DNA of 64,000 nucleotides, taken from NCBI RefSeq assembly GCF_003576645.1, contig NC_044920.1, forward strand, positions 4,016,922-4,080,921. Direction: 5' to 3'. A program made the position numbers and the translations under genes. The notes under the pieces are model-generated. The model was not told the DNA's origin. It was given only the letters and a program-made list of their open reading frames with translations, and made no database searches. Of this stretch, positions 53,221-64,000 are shown piece by piece. The first letter of the stretch is position 1, and every line of letters starts with the position of its first letter. The DNA comes from Ipomoea triloba (lineage: Eukaryota > Streptophyta > Magnoliopsida > Solanales > Convolvulaceae).

Positions 53221-54678
53221 ACTTTGTTATGTTTTTTCATGAAAATAATAATGTAAAATGTGCACTATCGAAAAATTCACGATTTCTGATCAAATTAGAA
53301 TTGAAGCTTAGGATTTCTAATTGTTGGTAACACCAACCACTGATAAAGTGGTCATCAGAAAATTTGTTAGGGGCAATCTTAGCTAAATGGATTCAACATC
53401 TGGCTTGGTAACCACAAGGTTCCAAGTTTGACTTATTGTGAGAGTTGTTTATTGTCCTTCTTGACTATGTGTAACTTAGACTGATTTACTTAATTCATTG
53501 TGATTCTTACCGATTAGGGTCACAAGACGAGTTTCTCCTAGAGTGCACTTTCATGTTGGGTAGCAAATACGGGCTTCCTCATTAAAAAAAAAATCAAAGA
53601 AAATTTGGGCGGTTGGACTAAACAAATAAGAAGATGAATAAATTTCTGACTACTCACCAAAGGTGGTCGAAAATATTGACCGTCCACCTTTGATGAGTAG
53701 TAGGGGTGGACAAAACGGTCCGAGTTATCCAAACCGAATCGAACCGAAAAATCGATCAGTTCGTGTACTAGAAGAACCAAATCGAAAAATCGAACGATTT
53801 TTTTTAATTAAATATAAATATATATTATTATATATAATAAATAAATAAATATTATAATATATATATATATATATATTATAATTAATAAATATATATCTTT
53901 TTATAAATAATATATATATGGAATGAATTTGGTATTCATTCCAGTGGAATGAATTTCCAAATTCTACTGGAATGAATTTGGAATTCATTCCAGTAAATTC
54001 CAGTTCTGGAATTTTAATTCCAGCTTTATTTTTTATTTTAATTTGTTAGAATTGTTAATTTGTTATGTTGGTATTTAATATTTAGATATTAGACTTAGGA
54101 TTTGGGTTATGTGATGTTTCATGCACAGTTATTACAGCGCCAGTTAAGTTGCAGCGCCCCCCGACTGCCTTGTTGCCTAGAAAATGTTGAAATTCGGGGG
54201 TCGTAAATCGAACTGAACACCGAACCGAAACTGAACCGTTTCAAACCGAACCGAAGTCTAATGCTAAACCGAATGATTTAATTTTTTTTTAAACTGAAAA
54301 ACCGAAATCGAAATCGAAACCGAAAAAACCGAACCGAAGATCGAGACGTCCACCCCTAAATGAGTAGAGTCCTTTGTTAATTAAAGTCACAAGGCCAATT
54401 TCACCCAAAACGCACCTTCATTTATAATAACAGATTAACAGCTGTGAATTTTTCTACAAAAAAAGAATTAGAGAATTGGACTAACCAAGATAACATAGAG
54501 GAATAAATTTCTAACTACTCATCAAAAGTGGTCAGATATCGACCACCTTTGATGAGTAAGGATGATCGAAAAAGATGAAAAATTTCCTAATTCTAGTTTC
54601 ACTTTTGTGGAATGTAGTCCAAAATTGAGTGTTTTGATAGTGGTGTACAGTTAATGAGGAATTAAGGAAAAATTGTAA
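53221..54678. repeat. Segmental duplication, copy 2 (same locus as 56911-58368)
   Basis: The diverged paralogue of 27977-32190. It lacks the MITE, nested MITE and Helitron of copy 1 but has a clean hAT element. It continues, after the LINE, at 63583-63955. Confidence 0.82.
53701..54359. mobile_element. Non-autonomous hAT element with 8-bp target duplication
   Basis: The 659-bp element starts TAGGGGTGGACAAAACGG and ends GACGTCCACCCCTAA. It is flanked by an exact 8-bp duplication ATGAGTAG (53693-53700, 54360-54367). An 8-bp duplication and (T/C)AGGGGTG ends identify hAT. Both subterminal regions carry many 'aaccgaa' words; the core is AT-rich with 'ggaatgaatttggaattcat' repeats. No transposase. 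The same element appears at 57391-58049 through the contig overlap. Confidence 0.88.
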
Positions 54679-54993
54679 AGCATTAACTGTCGTGGAATAC
54701 CGCGGTTCTCTCTCTAGGGTTTTCTCTCGAGAGTTTTCTCCCTAGGGTTTCTAGGATTTGTCTTTTTCCGGCTTTTCATCGTGCTTGTCTGTTTGTCTTT
54801 TGTTCCTTCTCTTTTTTTCTCCGGCTTGCTGAGTGTTTCCTGCGAGAGTTCTATTCATGGATGCTAACCAACTTGCTGTCCACTGCTCGGAGTTGGTTAT
54901 TGACGATGAGGAGGAGGGAGGTTTGGATGTGCCAGAGGAGTTGTTTGAGTTGAATGTTGTTCCACACTGGGATCTGGTTGGTTGCTTCTTGTC
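54679..54993 (+). pseudogene. LINE 5' end, artefactual partial copy
   Basis: Identical to the 5' UTR and first codons of ORF1 of the LINE at 58369, then cut by the n at 54994 in mid-codon. The apparent fusion frame across 54994 is not real. It is the same locus as 58369-58683 if the overlap reading is right. Confidence 0.8.
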
Positions 54994-54994
54994 N
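54994..54994. other. Assembly join (single n)
   Basis: Left of it the sequence runs into LINE ORF1 (...gcttcttgtc). Right of it the sequence restarts at the 51305 position. The second pass continues through ORF1 without a break (gcttcttgtctgatcgc). Confidence 0.9.
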
Positions 54995-56743
54995 ATGATA
55001 TATAGTGAAGGGCAATATCATCTTCACTATATATCATCTTCTTCCTCCAACACAACGCTCTACGGTCAACCAACAATTACTCAACTGATTATCCCATTAT
55101 TCCCATGTAAATTTTTCTCTAATATAGTTATACTTACTGAATATCAAAATATAAGTGTACCTCAAGATCTTGCAATAACTAACCGACAAGTAATTAAATT
55201 AATGAATATGATGCAATAATGTAAATTATCTACCTATTGCATTTATACACTTATTTTAGAACACTGAATTTTTGTGATATTTGTTGCATGCAAGGAAGAC
55301 TCATACTATAATTACATTTATACGCTTATTCATACTCATATTCAATGTTATAATTTATATAATTGTATATCGATTCAAATATTTCTTAAAATATTATAAC
55401 AAATTCATTCCGTGCAACGCACATGTTAAAATACTAGTTTCATATAACAAGACAAAAGCTCTTAACATAAGACACATGCACATACACCAAGATGCACAGT
55501 TCACTGTGAATCCTAGTTCATAGTATAAAGATTTCATGGAGTGGACTCCTTGATAATTAGGTCTTCTTTGAGATCTTGAAGTGAAATCCATCTGGAAATC
55601 TTATGATAGGAGCTCTCACAATTCTGCATCTCTTCACCCGTTCCCATCTATATAAAATCACAAAAGTATTCAATTATTGATATACTTTTCTTTCATATAA
55701 AATACAATGAGAATAAGCAGAGTTTTTGTCTCACGAGTTAAATAATATTCCCACTGTTACTGGTACACAACGTACTATAAAAATTATTGTGACATATGCA
55801 CGATTTATGTTTTTCCCCTTTTGATCCTTTGGTGAAAATTAATCCAATGAAATCATATTGTATTTTAATTTATCTCGTGACTTTGACTAAAGTTTATGTA
55901 TGTCAAATCAAAAATTGTACGTCCTATAATAGCATGTCATGTGAATTGATATTTTTGTCCATAAAATTTGATCACTAGTTATAAGTCAGGCAACTTTTAG
56001 TAAAATTTTATTGAGCTTTTCACTAGAAGAATTAAAATGAAAAAAATTTAGAATCCAGTCATGCACTTAGAATGACCGTTTTTTTTTAATTATGAACCGA
56101 TAATGAAAATGTCATTAAACTCGTGGATCAAATTAAGGGTGACAATAGACTCATGGGTCAAAGACGACAATAGCTCGTAATACAAATTATGGATTTAGTT
56201 TGAACTGAACTTACTTGTAATTAGTGACCAAGACATGTATAAAGAAGGACAAAAACGCCCTAGCATATTCTGCACCAGCACATTGCTTCAATCTATACCC
56301 AAATGGCACGAAATGCTTAGTAGCACTACTTTGATCAATTTTCTTGAAAACCACCAAAACAAAAAATGTCAGCTTTGGCTAGACAGATGAAAATACAATT
56401 TTGTGTTGGGCAGTGGCCGGTAAAGGATTAAGTCTAGTACCCGGTGGCTGTGGATTGCGGACGGAGGCCAATAAAATCCCTAAGGACCGAGTCCCACACC
56501 CTGTATCGAACAATGTGATGACCGTCTATAAATAAGAAAACAAGTTAGGCCTTCGCTACTAGCTATAGCTTTTGGCGTGAGTGGTAAGCGCTTGATTCTA
56601 ACATTTTGGTTAGGCCAGGGTTTAGGGTTTAAGCTAAGTATTAGACCTGCCAGCGCCATGGATTGAATGCAAGTGAACTTCAAATGTATCAGGGTTTAGA
56701 TGGAGAGCAGACACAAATATTTGATCAATGTGTAAACATACTG

Positions 56744-56775
<32 letters not shown>

Positions 56776-58683
56776 GGTTTTCTTCAAAAGGAATAACTTA
56801 ACATACTTGCAATGTGAATGTCATGGACTTGTACTCTTCCCAAGTAAGAGGGGCATCTGGATTCTCTCTGTTCTTCAAAATGGTTTCATGCTCAGCCTGG
56901 ATTTGAACTCACTTTGTTATGTTTTTTCATGAAAATAATAATGTAAAATGTGCACTATCGAAAAATTCACGATTTCTGATCAAATTAGAATTGAAGCTTA
57001 GGATTTCTAATTGTTGGTAACACCAACCACTGATAAAGTGGTCATCAGAAAATTTGTTAGGGGCAATCTTAGCTAAATGGATTCAACATCTGGCTTGGTA
57101 ACCACAAGGTTCCAAGTTTGACTTATTGTGAGAGTTGTTTATTGTCCTTCTTGACTATGTGTAACTTAGACTGATTTACTTAATTCATTGTGATTCTTAC
57201 CGATTAGGGTCACAAGACGAGTTTCTCCTAGAGTGCACTTTCATGTTGGGTAGCAAATACGGGCTTCCTCATTAAAAAAAAAATCAAAGAAAATTTGGGC
57301 GGTTGGACTAAACAAATAAGAAGATGAATAAATTTCTGACTACTCACCAAAGGTGGTCGAAAATATTGACCGTCCACCTTTGATGAGTAGTAGGGGTGGA
57401 CAAAACGGTCCGAGTTATCCAAACCGAATCGAACCGAAAAATCGATCAGTTCGTGTACTAGAAGAACCAAATCGAAAAATCGAACGATTTTTTTTAATTA
57501 AATATAAATATATATTATTATATATAATAAATAAATAAATATTATAATATATATATATATATATATTATAATTAATAAATATATATCTTTTTATAAATAA
57601 TATATATATGGAATGAATTTGGTATTCATTCCAGTGGAATGAATTTCCAAATTCTACTGGAATGAATTTGGAATTCATTCCAGTAAATTCCAGTTCTGGA
57701 ATTTTAATTCCAGCTTTATTTTTTATTTTAATTTGTTAGAATTGTTAATTTGTTATGTTGGTATTTAATATTTAGATATTAGACTTAGGATTTGGGTTAT
57801 GTGATGTTTCATGCACAGTTATTACAGCGCCAGTTAAGTTGCAGCGCCCCCCGACTGCCTTGTTGCCTAGAAAATGTTGAAATTCGGGGGTCGTAAATCG
57901 AACTGAACACCGAACCGAAACTGAACCGTTTCAAACCGAACCGAAGTCTAATGCTAAACCGAATGATTTAATTTTTTTTTAAACTGAAAAACCGAAATCG
58001 AAATCGAAACCGAAAAAACCGAACCGAAGATCGAGACGTCCACCCCTAAATGAGTAGAGTCCTTTGTTAATTAAAGTCACAAGGCCAATTTCACCCAAAA
58101 CGCACCTTCATTTATAATAACAGATTAACAGCTGTGAATTTTTCTACAAAAAAAGAATTAGAGAATTGGACTAACCAAGATAACATAGAGGAATAAATTT
58201 CTAACTACTCATCAAAAGTGGTCAGATATCGACCACCTTTGATGAGTAAGGATGATCGAAAAAGATGAAAAATTTCCTAATTCTAGTTTCACTTTTGTGG
58301 AATGTAGTCCAAAATTGAGTGTTTTGATAGTGGTGTACAGTTAATGAGGAATTAAGGAAAAATTGTAAAGCATTAACTGTCGTGGAATACCGCGGTTCTC
58401 TCTCTAGGGTTTTCTCTCGAGAGTTTTCTCCCTAGGGTTTCTAGGATTTGTCTTTTTCCGGCTTTTCATCGTGCTTGTCTGTTTGTCTTTTGTTCCTTCT
58501 CTTTTTTTCTCCGGCTTGCTGAGTGTTTCCTGCGAGAGTTCTATTCATGGATGCTAACCAACTTGCTGTCCACTGCTCGGAGTTGGTTATTGACGATGAG
58601 GAGGAGGGAGGTTTGGATGTGCCAGAGGAGTTGTTTGAGTTGAATGTTGTTCCACACTGGGATCTGGTTGGTTGCTTCTTGTC
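54995..58683. repeat. 3.69-kb near-identical repeat, second copy
   Basis: Repeats 51305-54993 (Helitron 3' end, SINE candidate, poly-T, segmental-duplication copy 2, hAT, LINE start). It should be counted once with the first copy. Confidence 0.88.
57391..58049. mobile_element. hAT element, repeated by contig overlap
   Basis: Same as 53701-54359, with the ATGAGTAG duplication at 57383-57390 and 58050-58057. Confidence 0.8.
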
Positions 58684-59533
58684 TGATCGCGAAGTCAAAT
58701 TTGATCATATGCAGCAGGTTATGGCCTCTGTTTGGCGACCTATGATGGGCATGAAAGTACTCCAGTTAGAGGAAAATAGGTTCCTTTTTCAGTTCCCCCA
58801 TGCAAAGGACATGCACCGTGTTGTTGATGATGAACCTTGGTCATTTGAGAATCGGATCTTTGTCTGCAAACAGGTCCCCCAGGGATCTAGACCGGAGGAG
58901 GTGGTTCTGGACACTGTGATGTTTTGGGTCCAACTACATGATCTCCCATCGACCTATGCCTCACCAGACTTTATCAAGCGTATAGGGGATTATGTCGGTT
59001 CCTTTGTGCTGGAGGATCCGAACAACTTCGAAGGTACTTGGAGACGAAGTTATTATCGTATAAGGGTGTTGGTCAAGATAGCTGAACCCTTAAAAAGGCG
59101 AATGAAGTTGAATCGGAGGGATGGATCTTCTCACTGGATTTCCTTTAAATATGAGAGGCTGAGTACGTTCTGTTTCTGTTGTGGCCTTCTTGGTCATTTA
59201 GATAAATTCTGCCGTAAGGTGTACGAAGAGGGCATACCACCGGAAGCGTTCCCGTATGGGGCTTGGATGCTCGCAGGAATGCGAAAGCAGGTTAAACCTG
59301 TGGGAGCCAAATGGCTGCTCGCGGATTTACCTGTTACACCTGTAGTGGTTGACTCGACTTCACCCACAAAGGAGGTGCCCCTGGCTGTTGTTGAGGAGGA
59401 GGAAGGGCTGCAAGGTGACCTTAAGCGAAGAAGAGAAGAGAGTGGTAGTCGGGGAAAGGATGTTGTCATGTACGACGCTCCAAAAAACTTGTCATTGGCG
59501 GGCCTGGAAGACCAGCCCCACCCATCCCAATGA
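58547..59533 (+). CDS. LINE ORF1 protein (DUF4283 plus zinc knuckle)
   Basis: 328 residues, a putative RNA-binding nucleocapsid-like protein of plant L1 elements. Residues about 25-185 form a DUF4283-type domain (MQQVMASVWRPMMGMKVLQL; FQFPHAKDMHRVVDDEPW; VQLHDLPSTYASPDFIKRIG). At about 205-222 there is a CCHC_4-type knuckle (CFCCGLLGHLDKFC). The C-terminal tail is acidic then basic. I chose the ATG at 58547 (MDANQLAVHC) because the upstream in-frame extension has only a GTG. Its stop TGA overlaps the ORF2 start as ATGA, so ORF2 is probably translated by reinitiation. Confidence 0.88.
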   Translation: MDANQLAVHCSELVIDDEEEGGLDVPEELFELNVVPHWDLVGCFLSDREVKFDHMQQVMASVWRPMMGMKVLQLEENRFLFQFPHAKDMHRVVDDEPWSFENRIFVCKQVPQGSRPEEVVLDTVMFWVQLHDLPSTYASPDFIKRIGDYVGSFVLEDPNNFEGTWRRSYYRIRVLVKIAEPLKRRMKLNRRDGSSHWISFKYERLSTFCFCCGLLGHLDKFCRKVYEEGIPPEAFPYGAWMLAGMRKQVKPVGAKWLLADLPVTPVVVDSTSPTKEVPLAVVEEEEGLQGDLKRRREESGSRGKDVVMYDAPKNLSLAGLEDQPHPSQ

Positions 59534-60288
59534 GTACGCTAAGCTGGAACTGCCGAGGTATGGGTAATCCTCGGACAGTTCGTGAATTCTTGGGCATGGT
59601 GTCCAAGCAACGACCCGAAATTGTTTTCTTAATGGAAACGAAATCTTGTTCGACTCAGATGGAGAATGTGCGTGTGAAGATGGGCTACGAAAGTATGTTT
59701 TGTGTTGATCGTGTAGGAATGAGTGGTGGTTTGGCTGTGTTCTGGAGAGATTCCTGGATGGTTAATCTTATTGGTTATTCCTCAAATTACGTTGATGTGA
59801 TTGTATCATTGCCAGATAAGCCGCAGTGGAGACTTACATGTTACTATGGGTTCCCTGAGAGGTCAAAGCGTCAGCAATCTTGGGATTTACTTCGACATCT
59901 AAAGGGTCGCTCAAATTTACCATGGGTGGTAATAGGTGACTTCAACGATCTTGCGTGTCACTATGAGAAACGAGGTGATCACCCACATCCGAACTCCTTA
60001 GTGGATGGTTTCAACTGTGTTCTTGCTGACTGTGAGTTGGTCGACTTGGGTATGGTTGGTAGCAGATTCACTTGGGAAAGGGTAAGAGGAACTGACTCTT
60101 GGGTTGAAGAACGGCTGGATAGGGCGGTAGCAACTGTTGATTGGTATGATATTTTTGGTGATGCACGTGTGCATGGGGTTACGACTTTAAGCTCAGATCA
60201 TCATGCCATATTCATGAGCCTGAAACCGACCATGACCCGCAATTCCCGACGTAGCTTTAAATTCGAGTCTGCATATATGGATCCTTGA
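59530..60288 (+). pseudogene. LINE ORF2, endonuclease part (before frameshift)
   Basis: An APE-type endonuclease domain that nicks target DNA for reverse transcription. Motifs in order: LSWNCRGMGN, IVFLMETKS, GGLAVFWRDSW, LTCYYGFPERSKRQ, WVVIGDFNDLACHYEK, SRFTWER, EERLDRAVA, TTLSSDHHAIF, then FKFES. Catalytic-type Asn (N of WNCRG), Glu (METK), Asp/Asn (GDFND) and SDHH are all present. The frame then runs into TGA at 60286; the RT frame is +1. ORF2 begins at the ATG that overlaps the ORF1 stop. Confidence 0.88.
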
Positions 60289-63200
60289 TGCTGGTTGTCG
60301 GCGTGTTGTGGAGGCAGCCTGTAATCAGTCATACGGTCTGGATTTTCAACGGCGCATAAGAGATTGTGGTTGTAATTTATGGAGGTGGGGTGGAGAGTAT
60401 TTTCGCCGTTTTGGTCGTCGTCTTAATCTACTAAAGACACGGATGGAGGCCTTGAGGGAGTCCAGACACCCAAACGATGTGCATGCTTACATTAATAAGG
60501 AGAAAGAGTTGGATGTTAGGTTGACGCAAGAAGAGTTGTATTGGAAACAAAGATCGAAGCAAATGTGGCTCAAGCATGGGGATCAAAACACGAAGTATTT
60601 TCATAAGTCTGCTTCAGCTCGTCACCGTAATAATGTACTTTCACAGCTGAAAAATGTGGAGGGTGTATGGATTGAAGGTCACTCTATGGCGGAGGAAATC
60701 CTGAATTATTACACGCACATATTTAGCACGAGTGGTTCTGCAGTGGATATTTTTAGTCGTGTACAGGCTCGAGTTACACTTGACATGAATGAGCAGCTTC
60801 TCCGTCCGTTCACTGTGGAGGAAGTTAAGATTGCTCTTTTTGCTATGGCTCCAGAAAGGGCTCCAGGCCCAGATGGTATGACCCCGGCTTTTTACCAAAC
60901 ATTTTGGTCGATAGTGGGGTATGACCTTGCGGAGTTTGTTTTGAGTTGTTTGAACAATTGTACTCTTCCGGAAGGCATGAATGATACGAATGTAGTCTTG
61001 ATTCCGAAGAAAAAGGTGCCTGAGAGAACCACTGATTTGCGTCCCATTGCGCTATGTAACGTGGCGTATAAAGTTATGGCGAAAGTTCTAGCTAATCGCA
61101 TGAAGTTGGTCCTTGATGCTGTGATATCTCCAACCCAAAATGCTTTTGTGCCAGACCGGTTGCTTTCTGATAATATCATTCTGGCCGGGGAAATTAGCCA
61201 CTACTTAAGACGTAAGCGTTATGGTGTTACGGGGTGGGCAGCAATGAAGATTGATATGGCCAAGGCCTATGATAGGATGGAGTGGCCTTTCCTAGAAGGG
61301 ATGATGAGGGCTCTAGGGTTTGCTCAGGAGTGGATCGCGCTGATTATGCTTTGTGTGTCTACTGTTCGCTACCATATTCTAGTGAATGGCGATGCAGCGG
61401 GAACAGTTATGCCCACGCGTGGAATACGACAAGGAGATCCTTTGTCTCCTTACCTTTTCATTCTTTGTTCAGAGGGTTTATCTGTTATGCTCCAGCAGGC
61501 TGAGATGAGAGGAGATATCCATGGTGTTCGTATTGCCAGAGGTGCTCCGCCGGTCTCCCATTTATTTTTCGCAGATGATAGTCTGCTCTTCTTCAAGGCT
61601 GATCTTCGGGAAGCACAGTCTGTGCTTTGTTGTCTGCGGAGTTATTGTGATGCATCGGGGCAGTCCATTAATTTTGACAAGTCGGCCATTACGTTCAGTC
61701 TGAACACACCCACTGTGATTAGGGAGGCTGTTGCCAACTGTTTTGATGTTAAAATTTCTGCTGATCTAGGACGTTATCTGGGCTTACCTGCATGCATGGG
61801 CCAAAATAAAACAGCTATTTTCCGTTTCCTAGAACAACGAGTACGGGAAAGAGTCGGTAGCTGGCAGCATTGCTTTATTTCGAAAGCGGGGAAAGAAGTT
61901 CTTATTAAAAGCATTGCACAAGCACTCCCTATCTTTACGATGTCTGTTTATCTTGTCCCTTCACACACTTGTGACATCTTGGAGAAGTTGATGAATCGTT
62001 TTTGGTGGGGTGATGGAAGCATGAACGGTAGAGGCCTCCATTGGATGAGTTGGTCGAGGTTGAGCGCCCCAAAGGCCTGTGGAGGGTTGGGTTTCAAGAG
62101 GTTCCGAGAATTTAACATAGCTCTTCTTGCAAAGCAGGGGTGGCGCATTCTGACGAGGCCCGATTCACTAGTGTGTAGATTGCTAAAGGCTAGGTACTTC
62201 CCTACTTCGGAATTTCTGGATGCTCAGTTGGGACCTAACCCCAGTTATATCTGGCGCAGTATCCTTGCAGGGCAAACTTTGTTGAGGGAAGGTGTTGTGC
62301 GTAGAATAGGGAATGGTGTTGATACCAATATTTGGGGCTGGCCTTGGCTTGCGGATACTGGAGACCCTAAGCTGCTTACTCCTTGTATTCCTCAACTGTG
62401 CAATGCCAGGGTGAGTGGTCTCATGTCAGCGAATGGGACGTGGGATGTAGGTGTGCTTAATGATCTGTTTATTGCTGCTGATGTGGAGCGTATTCTTGCT
62501 ACGCCTGTGTCTCCAGCCATGCGTGATTCTTGGAGGTGGAAGGGTGATTTAAAGGGGATATATTCAGTGAAGCACGGGTATATAATTCTTACACAGCCAT
62601 CTAATGCCATGCACACTGCAACTGAGGTTACAGCATGGGATAAAATTTGGAAGCTCCCAGTGCCGCCAAAGGTCCGTAATCTAATCTGGAGGTGCGTTCG
62701 CAACATTTTACCGGTACGAGAGAATCTTAAATCTAAACGAATATGGATTGGTGGTGGTTGTGCATTTTGTGATTCATCTGTTGAGACTATTGAGCACCTC
62801 TTTTGTGAATGCATTGTTGCTTGTCAGGTTTGGTCGTGTTCTGATGTCTTGCAAGGACGTGGGTTTGCTGAATTTGTAGAAACTAAACTCCTAAGTACTG
62901 ACGTCCAGCATGGTGTCCGCATGGCAGCTATTATTTGGTGTTTATGGAAGATGCGTAATGATGTGGTGTGGAGAGGAGGTACATGGTCAGTTAATGTGTT
63001 ACATGCTCAGGTGGAAACATTGTGTGTACTTTGGCAGGGCTCTAATAGATCTATAATTACAGGAACACCTACTGTGGTTCGGACACAATGGAGTCCTCCT
63101 CCAGTGGGAAGGCTAAAGTGCAATGTTGATGCGGCTGTGTTTGGCAGTAGGGCGGGCTTCGGAGCAGTGGTGCGTAACCATGATGGTGCGTTTGTGGCTG

Positions 63201-63553
63201 CTGTTGGTGGGCAACTAGAGTGTGGACCGGACCCTTACTTGGCAGAGGCAATGGCTGTCAGAGAAGCTTTGTCATGGCTTAAGGGACTGAGTTTGCTTAA
63301 CATTGATCTGGAATCTGATTGTTTAAATTTGTGTACTGCTTATAATTCTCTAGCTTTGGACTTGTCGTATGTGGGTTTGGTTGTTAAGCAATGTCAGCTC
63401 ATTGCTAACGATATGGGCATTGTTAGTGTGCGGCATATCGGGAGGTCAACGAATCAGATTGCTCATGCATTAGCTAGGGCGATCGGTTCTTCTTCTGTCC
63501 CTATTTCGTGGGTTAATTCCCCACCTGCTTGTATTTCGGCTTTCTTTGATTAA
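60289..63553 (+). pseudogene. LINE ORF2, reverse transcriptase and RNase H part (after frameshift)
   Basis: Continues ORF2 in the shifted frame, which is open from before 60281 (WILDAGCRRVVEAACNQS). RT motifs: PGPDGMTPAFYQ, LIPKKKVPERTTDLRPIALC, KIDMAKAYDRMEW, GIRQGDPLSPYLF and the catalytic FADD (61568-61579). Then come a zf-RVT region (WKLPVPPKVRNLIWR; CAFCDSSVETIEHLFCEC) and an RVT_3 type RNase H (CNVDAAVFG, AEAMAVREALSWL, LESDCLNL) near the C-terminus. The domain order EN-RT-zf-RNase H is that of the plant L1 branch with acquired RNase H. There is no other stop in about 1085 codons. Confidence 0.9.
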
Positions 63554-63597
63554 TAAAGTTGCGTTTCCTTTCAAAAAAAAAAAAGGAAAAATTGTAA

Positions 63598-63955
63598 TTT
63601 ATGCTCATTCATAGTATGTCAATTATTAATGTCACTCTTAAATTATTAGTGGTGTAAATGTTGCTTTAAGTTCTACTTTAAGGTTCATCAGTTTAAAACT
63701 TAAGGTGCGTATGTTTAAAATTTAAGGTGCGTCGCTTTTCTAGTTTAAAGTGCATCAGTTTAAATTTAAGATGTGTTGTTTTATAGCTTAAGATGCGTAG
63801 TTTTAAAACTTAAGGTTCATAGTTTTATATCTTAAGGTACATCAGTTTGAGACAACTGATAATTTGCATGCATGTTGGCATGAAATGCGTTTTCTAAAAT
63901 AATTTTTCTTGACACCCCATCGTTCAACTGGGAGAGTCTTCGCACGTGAACTGAT

Positions 63956-63956
<1 letters not shown>
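63598..63956. repeat. Segmental duplication copy 2, right part (after the LINE)
   Basis: Resumes the copy 1 sequence at 32220: 'gtgtaaatgttgc', the 'aacttaaggtgcgta' tandem repeats, 'gataatttgcatgcatgttg' and 'gagagtcttcgcacgtgaa'. Copy 1 has an extra 50-bp piece (gatttgagccgttgatct...) that copy 2 lacks. Confidence 0.82.

Positions 63957-64000
<44 letters not shown>
63957..64000. repeat. (AT)n microsatellite running off the window
   Basis: At least 22 TA units, equivalent to the tract at 32622-32716. Confidence 0.9.

Larger units (their letters stand above)
51305..54993. repeat. 3.69-kb near-identical repeat, first copy
   Basis: Matches 54995-58683 at a constant offset of 3690 bp through AT microsatellites and a 29-bp poly-T. 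The one difference I noticed is g at 51492 against a at 55182. It ends at the n of 54994 inside LINE ORF1. Best explained as an unmerged contig overlap. Confidence 0.88.
58369..63584 (+). mobile_element. Near full-length L1-type LINE with RNase H
   Basis: The 5.2-kb non-LTR retrotransposon is flanked by a 15-bp target duplication AAGGAAAAATTGTAA (58354-58368 and 63583-63597, overlapping the poly-A by two bases). It has a 5' UTR (58369-58546), ORF1, ORF2, a short 3' UTR with AATAAA (63552-63557), and an A-run from 63573. The paralogous block at 32205 holds the uninterrupted target ('aaggaaaaatggtaattt'). The second ORF carries one frameshift near 60270-60290, so as sequenced the copy is not autonomous. 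The rest is open, implying recent insertion. Confidence 0.95.

Noticed and set aside
53681..53710. 'ccacctttgatgagtag' palindrome considered as the hAT terminus
   Set aside because: It lies outside the element: the 8-bp duplication ATGAGTAG is the last part of this palindrome, and the TIR starts at TAGGGGTGG.
54833..55219. A frame that fuses LINE ORF1 to unrelated sequence
   Set aside because: It reads through the ambiguous base at 54994, an assembly join. The fusion is not biological.

Overview
The window is nuclear DNA of a flowering plant, almost certainly a eudicot. It is AT-rich, its genes are intron-rich, and both host genes read as plant orthologues: exportin-4 and the MYB-type splicing factor CDC5. 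All mobile-element families are plant types. I lean to an asterid but cannot name a species from sequence alone.

Layout. 1-2750 is intergenic, with a degenerate minisatellite at the far left. 3000-21772 (+) is a complete exportin-4 gene (XPO4) that I resolve into 32 coding exons encoding 1161 residues. A Mutator-like element with a perfect 9-bp target duplication sits in its intron 17, and a Helitron end sits in intron 3. 23414-27694 (-) is a complete CDC5 gene in four coding exons encoding 997 residues. Its first intron has a GC donor. The two genes converge on a 1.6-kb spacer.

From about 27.9 kb to the end I see no intact host gene, only layered mobile DNA: hAT, CACTA, MULE-like, foldback MITE, Helitron, Ty1-copia, LTR and LINE material, separated by long AT microsatellites. 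It also holds broken pieces of the two neighbouring genes (CDC5 fragments near 34.6, 37.8 and 39.5 kb; an XPO4 fragment at 41.5-42.1 kb) and an organelle-type tRNA-His(GUG) at 40.83 kb. A nearly full-length L1-type LINE (58.37-63.58 kb) closes the window; its ORF2 carries one frameshift.

Two structures stand out. First, 27.98-32.6 kb and 53.2-58.4 plus 63.6-63.95 kb are diverged copies of one block. Comparing them gives an empty site for the LINE and dates several nested insertions relative to each other. Second, three single 'n' characters (36507, 38238, 54994) sit exactly where near-identical 1.7-kb and 3.7-kb stretches start over. I read these as unmerged contig overlaps, so about 5.4 kb of the window is probably falsely duplicated.

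The two host genes act in different nuclear processes (nuclear transport; spliceosome-associated MAC/NTC complex). I see no sign of functional coupling beyond convergent neighbourhood. I found no novel multi-gene system. The value of the window lies in the nested-element history, the gene-fragment dispersal and the assembly diagnosis.
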